Assembly (NCBI RefSeq): GCF_900609065.1
Contig: NZ_UXAU01000038.1
Span: 62,001-126,000, forward strand
DNA length: 64,000 nucleotides
Direction: 5' to 3'
Origin: Arthrobacter ulcerisalmonis
GTDB taxonomy: Bacteria > Actinomycetota > Actinomycetes > Actinomycetales > Micrococcaceae
Shown here: positions 59,375-64,000 of the stretch, in pieces
Layout of the letters: every line of letters begins with the position of its first letter
Numbering within the stretch: position 1 is the first letter of the stretch
Program-made: the position numbers and the translations under genes
Notes under the pieces: model-generated
Database searches by the model: none
What the model saw: only the letters and a program-made list of their open reading frames with translations
Told to the model about the DNA's origin: nothing

Positions 59375-59772
59375 AAATTGAGACTTGGATCTTTGGCTCG
59401 GGAGTCTTCTTCTTCGTCCCCATCTCCATCGTGTACGGCTTCTTGACGCACTGGAATGAATGGGTTGGCACGCTGGGTATCCTCCTGGTGGGTGGACTGG
59501 CCGGCATGATTGGCGCCTACCTCGGTTTCACCGGCAAACGTGTGGGTCTCCGCCCCGAAGACCGCAACGACGCCGAAATCCACGAAGGCGCCGGCGAACA
59601 GGGTCACTTCAGCCCCTGGAGCTGGTGGCCGCTGGTTCTCGGACTCGCATGCGCCACTGGATTCCTCGGCTTGGCCGTCGGTTGGTGGATTCTCTTCATC
59701 GGCGCTGGCCTTGCAGTCGTTGCACTCGTTGGATGGGTGTACGAGTACAGCCGCGGCGACCATGCCCACTAA
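59371..59772 (+). CDS. ctaF: Actinobacterial cytochrome c oxidase subunit IV
   Basis: A 133-residue integral membrane subunit that is specific to actinobacterial aa3 oxidases. Four hydrophobic spans are visible (about residues 5-25, 30-50, 80-98 and 100-120) with a short charged loop ([20 protein letters not shown]) between the pairs. It starts with a GTG inside the ctaD stop codon and ends just before a strong terminator. Confidence 0.93.
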   Translation: MKIETWIFGSGVFFFVPISIVYGFLTHWNEWVGTLGILLVGGLAGMIGAYLGFTGKRVGLRPEDRNDAEIHEGAGEQGHFSPWSWWPLVLGLACATGFLGLAVGWWILFIGAGLAVVALVGWVYEYSRGDHAH

Positions 59773-59793
59773 CTAATAGTTCACCTTACGACG

Positions 59794-59835
59794 GCGGGCC
59801 CCACCAAAAATGGTGGGGCCCGCTTCGTTGTTGTT
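59794..59835 (+). terminator. Terminator after ctaF
   Basis: A perfect 12-base stem, GCGGGCCCCACC (59794-59805) with 59812-59823, loop AAAAAT, followed by TTCGTTGTTGTT. Confidence 0.9.
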
Positions 59836-59892
59836 GGTGCTGTCGAGCTGTTGATTCGTTTGAGTGGCAGGTGCGGTATCCGCCCCGGCGAG

Positions 59893-60216
59893 CTAGGAAG
59901 CCTGGCGCACACTCACTGTGGACGTGCTGCTGCTCTGGGCGGACAAGAGGCCCGCGAGGTCCTGGAGGGCTTCCTGCGCCGCTGCAGGGGCGCCTGTGGC
60001 CGTGGGTCCCGCATCGGAGATCCGTAGTTCGACCTCGCAGGCATGGTTGAAGTCAGCCGCCATGACCTGCAGCAGGGATCTGGCATCGACGGCAGGAGCA
60101 CCAGCCTTGGCGATGGTCACTGCGAAGCCTGTGCCGTTGACCGCCCGGACGAAATCCGCCGCAGGCCGGGCATGAAGGCCCAAGGGTGACGCAACTACAG
60201 CCTTGAGTACTGGCAA
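59893..60216 (-). CDS. ptsH: HPr-family phosphocarrier protein
   Basis: A 107-residue PTS carrier that takes phosphate from enzyme I at a histidine and passes it to sugar permeases. The active site is PLGLHARPA with His15. The protein is slightly longer than the classical 88 residues because of a Ser/Thr-rich tail. The regulatory Ser of Firmicutes HPr is seen as SLLQVMA. The start is TTG, with AAGGAGA upstream. It is divergent from a DasR-like regulator with a shared operator region. Confidence 0.88.
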   Translation of the reverse strand: MPVLKAVVASPLGLHARPAADFVRAVNGTGFAVTIAKAGAPAVDARSLLQVMAADFNHACEVELRISDAGPTATGAPAAAQEALQDLAGLLSAQSSSTSTVSVRQAS

Positions 60217-60260
60217 GGTTCTCCTTCAACAGGACAGCTGGGCCGCCGTGACATTTCTTC

Positions 60261-60289
60261 TAAATATATCTGCTGACAATGAGCGGCAA
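60261..60289 (-). promoter_or_regulatory. Candidate promoter of the HPr gene
   Basis: On the minus strand TTGCCG (60289-60284) and TATTTA (60266-60261) are separated by 17 bases. Confidence 0.45.
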
Positions 60290-60364
60290 GGAATCATGAG
60301 TTTCTGCGGAACCAGCAGGCCGCGCGCCATCTGGAAAGTCTCCCGACGGCGGCCAGCCGTCACC

Positions 60365-60388
60365 AGTGGTCTAGACCTGACCTACCAT
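60365..60388 (+). promoter_or_regulatory. DasR-responsive-element-like operator at the regulator promoter
   Basis: AGTGGTCTAGACCTGA at 60365-60380 has the perfect core palindrome GGTCTAGACC and closely matches the DasR/NagR box (TGGTCTAGACCA). TACCAT at 60383-60388 is a likely -10 for the regulator gene, so bound repressor would block its own promoter. Confidence 0.8.
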
Positions 60389-60415
60389 TGAGGAAGAACG
60401 TAGCCGAGGAGAACA

Positions 60416-61186
60416 GTGGCCGCTGGAGCAAAAGGAATCGCTGGCGAAATTGATCGCAGCAGCGGCACCGCCATCTATGTGCAGCTGCGTGAGATTCTGA
60501 GGGCGCACATCACCGACTACTGCAGCCCTGGTGCGGCGTTGCCGTCAGAGCGGGACCTGGCGGAGCGGTTTGGCCTGGCACGGATGACTGTCCGCCAGGC
60601 CATCGATGCGCTGGTGGGTGAGGAAGTCATTGAGCGGGTAGTGGGTTTGGGCACCTATGTCCGACGCCCCAAAATGGACCTTCAGGTGAAGCTGACCTCC
60701 TACAGCGAGGAGATGCAGCGCCGAGGCATGGTCCCCGCTGCCAAGGTCCTCAGCTTCGAGCAGATCGCAGCCAGTGCCTTCCTGGCGCGCGAGCTGCAAC
60801 TCGAGGAGGGTACCGCTCTGGTACGGTTCAGGCGGCTGCTGCTGGCCGATGGGGAACCCATGAGCGTGGATGAGAACTTCATACCCGCACATCGCGTTCC
60901 AGGCCTTCTCGATGGCGAGCCACCCACGTCGCTGTACAACGTCCTCAACGAGCAGTTCGGGCTCGTCATGGAGTGGGGTGAGGACATGATCGAGGCAACA
61001 GCCGCATCTCCTTCGACGGCCCGGCTCCTCAACGTCGAAGTTGGTTCGCCGTTGCTGAAGATTCAGCGGCACGCGTTCGTTGCCAAGTCCATGGTGGACT
61101 ACTCAGTGTCCTATTACCGTGCTGACCGCTACAAGCTGTGGGTCCCGCTGCAGCGGCCTGGCGTGCGCCGCACCCGTACTCGCTGA
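60416..61186 (+). CDS. DasR/NagR-like GntR-family (HutC subfamily) regulator
   Basis: A 256-residue regulator. The N-terminal winged helix (LPSERDLAERFGLARMTVRQ) is followed by a UTRA effector domain (SYSEEMQRRGM, then FRRLLLADGEPMSVDENFIP). In Streptomyces DasR senses glucosamine-6-phosphate and controls PTS and chitin/GlcNAc genes. Here the neighbour is an HPr gene and a matching operator lies upstream, so the same role is inferred. The start is GTG with GAGGAGA upstream. Confidence 0.88.
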   Translation: MAAGAKGIAGEIDRSSGTAIYVQLREILRAHITDYCSPGAALPSERDLAERFGLARMTVRQAIDALVGEEVIERVVGLGTYVRRPKMDLQVKLTSYSEEMQRRGMVPAAKVLSFEQIAASAFLARELQLEEGTALVRFRRLLLADGEPMSVDENFIPAHRVPGLLDGEPPTSLYNVLNEQFGLVMEWGEDMIEATAASPSTARLLNVEVGSPLLKIQRHAFVAKSMVDYSVSYYRADRYKLWVPLQRPGVRRTRTR

Positions 61187-61253
61187 AAGGGACTTCGGCT
61201 TCTCGCCGGCCTGAGTCTCCGCAAGGCAGGCCGCAGCCTTACAGACGATACAA

Positions 61254-61287
61254 AAATGCCCGGTCCGTGTGGACCGGGCATTTCTGT
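61254..61287. terminator. Terminator between the GntR gene and qcrB
   Basis: A perfect 13-base stem, AAATGCCCGGTCC (61254-61266) with 61271-61283, loop GTGT. The stem has T-rich and A-rich ends, so it can serve both convergent genes. Confidence 0.92.
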
Positions 61288-61300
61288 GTCTTGCGGGTGA

Positions 61301-62971
61301 CTAGTGCGTCAGGGACTTGGAGTCATCTGCTGCTTCGATGGCGGCGTGACCATGGCCGTGTGCGGCTTCCAGTTCCGCCGGGGTAGCCGGAGCAACCCGA
61401 TCCTCGAAGAACCACTTGGAGAGGAACGCGCGGCGCTTCTCCTTGGCGGTAACAACACCGTTTTCGTTCGGCTCTGCCGGCAGTACCTCGGGGGATTCGA
61501 AGTCCACGAGCTTGTAACGCTTGTATTCATCCAGCGGCGCGTGCACCTCGATGAACTCGCCGTGGGGCAAACGAACGATCCGGCCAGTCTCGCGACCGTG
61601 CAGCGCGATCTCGCGGTCCTTGCGCTGTAGCGCCAGGGCCACACGCTTGGTCACGATGAAGGCAATGATCGGGCCGATGAAGAACAGGGTCCGAAGCCAG
61701 TAGGTGACGTCGTTCAGCGACACGTGGAAGTGCGTGGCGATGAGGTCAGAGCCTGCAGCCGCCCACATCACCGAGTACCAGACGAAGCCGGCGACGCCGA
61801 TTGCGGTCCGGGTCGGAGCATTGCGAGGACGGTCGAGGACGTGGTGTTCGCGCTCGTCCTTGGTGATCCAACGCTCGATCCAGGGGTACATGAACATCAC
61901 GGTGAACAGGATGCCAGCAGGCACCAAGGCCGGCAGCAGCACGTTCAGCGTCAGCGTGAAGCCGAAAATCACATACTCAAAGTGGAAGTTGTTGATGACA
62001 CCGGGCATCAGGCGCAGGGCACCGTCAACGAATCCGATGTACCAGTCAGGTTGGGTACCGGCCGACACGGGGGAGGGGTCGTACGGTCCGTAGTTCCAGA
62101 TCGGGTTGATGGTGAAGAAGCCTGCCATGAGGGCCAGGACACCAAACACGATGAAGAAGAAGCCGCCAGCTTTGGCTGCGTATACGGGGCCGAGGGGGTA
62201 ACCCACAACGTTTCCGTCATTCCGGCCAGGACCGGGGTACTGGGTGTGCTTGTGCACAACCACCATGAAGAGGTGCATCACGATCATCAGCAGGATCAGT
62301 GCCGGCACCAGAAGGATGTGCAGCATGTACAAGCGGCTGATGATGGCCGTACCGGGGAACTCGCCACCAAAGAGGAAGAACGAGATGTACGTGCCAACGA
62401 CCGGGATGGACTTGATGACGCCGTCGATGATTCGCAAGCCGTTGCCGGAGAGCAGGTCATCGGGGAGGGAGTAACCGGTGAAGCCGGCGGCCATGGCCAG
62501 GATGAGCAAAACGCTGCCCACAACCCAGTTCATTTCCCGGGGCTTGCGGAACGCGCCAGTAAAGAAGACGCGAAGCATGTGCACGGCCACGGAGGCCACG
62601 AACAGCAGCGCTGCCCAGTGGTGAACCTGGCGCATGAACAGGCCGCCACGGATGTCGAACGAAATATCCAGTGACGAGCTGTACGCCACGGACATCTCGA
62701 CGCCCTTGAGGGGAATGTACGAGCCGTCGTAGTGCGTCTCAGCCATGGATGGATCGAAGAAGAACGTCAGGAACGTGCCGGAAAGCAGCAGGATCACGAA
62801 CGAATAGAGTGCCACTTCACCGAACATGAAGGACCAGTGATCAGGGAAGACCTTCCGGCCGAATTCGCGGAGGATGCCGGAGCCGCCCACCCGCGAATCG
62901 ACGAAGTCAGTGAACTTGCCTGTTTTGGTCGTGGCGACGAATGCGGGCTCAGCTGTTGTTTGCGCGCTCAT
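61301..62971 (-). CDS. qcrB: Cytochrome bc1 complex cytochrome b subunit
   Basis: The 556-residue di-heme subunit of the actinobacterial menaquinol-cytochrome c reductase. Heme ligands are paired histidines in QVHHWAALLFV and later in LYMLHILLVPALILLMIVMH. The quinol-site region (WNYGPYDPSPVSAGTQPDWY) is present. The C-terminus has about 120 soluble residues beyond the mitochondrial type, as usual in this phylum. The ATG at 62971 lies inside the 3' end of qcrA (23-base overlap), so the two are coupled. Confidence 0.96.
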   Translation of the reverse strand: MSAQTTAEPAFVATTKTGKFTDFVDSRVGGSGILREFGRKVFPDHWSFMFGEVALYSFVILLLSGTFLTFFFDPSMAETHYDGSYIPLKGVEMSVAYSSSLDISFDIRGGLFMRQVHHWAALLFVASVAVHMLRVFFTGAFRKPREMNWVVGSVLLILAMAAGFTGYSLPDDLLSGNGLRIIDGVIKSIPVVGTYISFFLFGGEFPGTAIISRLYMLHILLVPALILLMIVMHLFMVVVHKHTQYPGPGRNDGNVVGYPLGPVYAAKAGGFFFIVFGVLALMAGFFTINPIWNYGPYDPSPVSAGTQPDWYIGFVDGALRLMPGVINNFHFEYVIFGFTLTLNVLLPALVPAGILFTVMFMYPWIERWITKDEREHHVLDRPRNAPTRTAIGVAGFVWYSVMWAAAGSDLIATHFHVSLNDVTYWLRTLFFIGPIIAFIVTKRVALALQRKDREIALHGRETGRIVRLPHGEFIEVHAPLDEYKRYKLVDFESPEVLPAEPNENGVVTAKEKRRAFLSKWFFEDRVAPATPAELEAAHGHGHAAIEAADDSKSLTH

Positions 62972-64000
62972 GCATATCACGCTCCCAGTAACTCGGTCCT
63001 ACAGGTTCTTTGAAGTCGCTGGTGGCGACCAAGTAGCCTTCATCGTCCACTGCGATGGGCAGCTGGGGAAGAGGGCGGCTGGCGGGGCCGAAGATCACTT
63101 TGCACTCTTGCGTGAGGTCAAAGGTGGACTGGTGGCACGGGCACAGCAGGTGGTGCGTCTGCTGCTCGTAGAGAGCAACAGGGCAGCCAACGTGGGTACA
63201 GATCTTGGAGTAGGCAACGATGCCGTTGTAACCCCAATCTTCACGGCCTGCTGAGGGGTTCAGCGAGGCAGGATCCAGACGCATGAGCAGAACGACGGCC
63301 TTAGCCTTTTCGTTGAGCTTGCCTTCTTCGAGTTCGTTCAGGCCCTCAGGGATCACGTGGAAAGCTGACCCGATGGTGACGTCCGAGGCCTTGATGGGGG
63401 TGCCGTCAGGGTCGCGTGCAAGCCGCTTCAGGTTTCCGTCCTGCGGAGCCCACATGGTGTGTGCGAGCTTGTCGTCAGGGCGGGGACCTAGATCGCCGAA
63501 GATGGCGATGGCGGGAAGCGGAGCCAGGGCCACGGCACCAAGCAGCGTATTGCGGATGAGCGGCCGACGCTTGATGCCGGTCTCTTCCAGAATGTCGTCG
63601 ACGATCCGGACAGCAGCCTGCCGGTCCTCTTCGGTCCGGATGGCGTGGCGCTCTTCGGAGACTTCGTGGTCGGGCATCAGGGCCTTGGCCCAATGCACGA
63701 TGCCGGTGCCGATGCCCAGCATGGCGAAGGCGGTGCCAATGCCCAGGAGCATGTTCTGCAGCCGGATGGTGGCAATGCCTGCATCGCCACCCAAATCAAT
63801 GGCGAAGTACGCCACGATGAAGATAATGGTGCCGACAACAGAGAGGCCAAAAAGTAAGGCGACCTGCCGTTCTGCGCGCTTTGCGGCCATCGGATCCGTG
63901 TCGGCCAGGCGCAAACGGTGCGGGGGAATTCCAGGATCTTGGAACTTCTCCACCTCATTCTGACCAGCCTTAGCTACGGTGCCCGAGTGGCTCGGACTGC
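62949..64000 (-). CDS. qcrA: Rieske iron-sulfur subunit of cytochrome bc1, 5' end beyond the window
   Basis: The Rieske protein that moves electrons from menaquinol to cytochrome c. The 2Fe-2S ligands are in CTHVGCPV and CPCHQSTFD. Unlike the mitochondrial form it has three membrane spans in its N-terminal half (LLFGLSVVGTIIFIVAYFAI; LLGIGTAFAMLGIGTGIVHW; and near RNTLLGAVALAPLPAIAIFG), typical of actinobacteria. A GTG at 63953 gives 334 residues, but the frame stays open to the window edge and the upstream residues (SPSHSGTVAKAGQNE) look like natural family N-terminus, so the gene very probably continues past base 64000. qcrC would be expected next. Confidence 0.94.
   Translation of the reverse strand, partial: SPSHSGTVAKAGQNEVEKFQDPGIPPHRLRLADTDPMAAKRAERQVALLFGLSVVGTIIFIVAYFAIDLGGDAGIATIRLQNMLLGIGTAFAMLGIGTGIVHWAKALMPDHEVSEERHAIRTEEDRQAAVRIVDDILEETGIKRRPLIRNTLLGAVALAPLPAIAIFGDLGPRPDDKLAHTMWAPQDGNLKRLARDPDGTPIKASDVTIGSAFHVIPEGLNELEEGKLNEKAKAVVLLMRLDPASLNPSAGREDWGYNGIVAYSKICTHVGCPVALYEQQTHHLLCPCHQSTFDLTQECKVIFGPASRPLPQLPIAVDDEGYLVATSDFKEPVGPSYWERDMHERANNS

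Overview
The window is a gene-dense, GC-rich chromosomal segment of a high-GC Gram-positive bacterium. It is most likely a member of the Micrococcaceae close to Arthrobacter or Paenarthrobacter. That reading rests on the actinobacterial integration host factor, the CtaC/D/F and QcrA/B respiratory proteins, DUF3043 and DUF3097 family proteins, a CmtR-type metal sensor, a DasR-like regulator beside an HPr gene, and many leaderless gene starts. I see no rRNA, tRNA, insertion sequence, prophage, CRISPR array or defence island. Almost everything is core metabolism or housekeeping.

Layout. 1-6915: pyrimidine operon (pyrC with its 5' end cut off, a membrane PH-like protein, carA, carB, pyrF). 6940-9574: mihF, gmk, rpoZ, coaBC. 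9640-13104: metK and priA. 13101-15082 (minus): glycosyltransferase and alpha/beta hydrolase. 15092-20510: SorC-type regulator divergent from glpD-glpF-glpK. 20523-21556 (minus): cmtR and a cation transporter. 21631-25401: leuS with a leucine leader peptide, then a DegV protein. 25438-29433: comEA, comEC, holA. 29434-30761: palindromic spacer, rpsT and a PemK/MazF-like protein (minus). 30933-34044: lepA, hemW. 34041-35971 (minus): a 2H phosphoesterase-like protein, a DUF4870 protein and a DUF3097 protein. 36055-39168: CIRCE, hrcA, dnaJ, rsmE. 39173-40117 (minus): GerMN lipoprotein. 40356-45958: phoH, ybeY, a CNNM/CBS membrane protein, era, and an LCP-family enzyme. 46031-47983 (minus): M13 peptidase. 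48086-49973: leucine leader and leuA. 50131-51710: recO, uppS. 51671-52672 (minus): hydrolase. 52722-53798: pyrD. 53884-54495 (minus): DUF3043 protein. 54554-56577: M20 dipeptidase and an A-type Fe-S carrier. 56764-59823: ctaC-ctaD-ctaF. 59893-60289 (minus): HPr. 60365-61186: DasR-like regulator. 61301-64000 (minus): qcrB and qcrA, with qcrA running off the window.

How the parts connect. The pyr genes make UMP, with pyrD placed separately. ctaCDF and qcrAB are two halves of the respiratory bc1-aa3 system. leuS and leuA are each preceded by a short leader peptide with the same start of reading, (M/V)RAxLLL, and the same leaderless promoter geometry, so leucine charging and leucine synthesis may be tuned by related sensors. 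The glycerol genes, the CmtR cluster, hrcA-dnaJ and the HPr/DasR pair each carry a recognisable candidate operator next to the regulator gene.

No obviously new multi-gene system is present. The observations most worth following are the paired leucine leaders, the series of TAnnnT-N6/7-start leaderless promoters, the long palindrome between holA and rpsT, the cysteine-tailed transporter with CmtR, and the uncharacterised DUF3097 protein with Toprim-like motifs.
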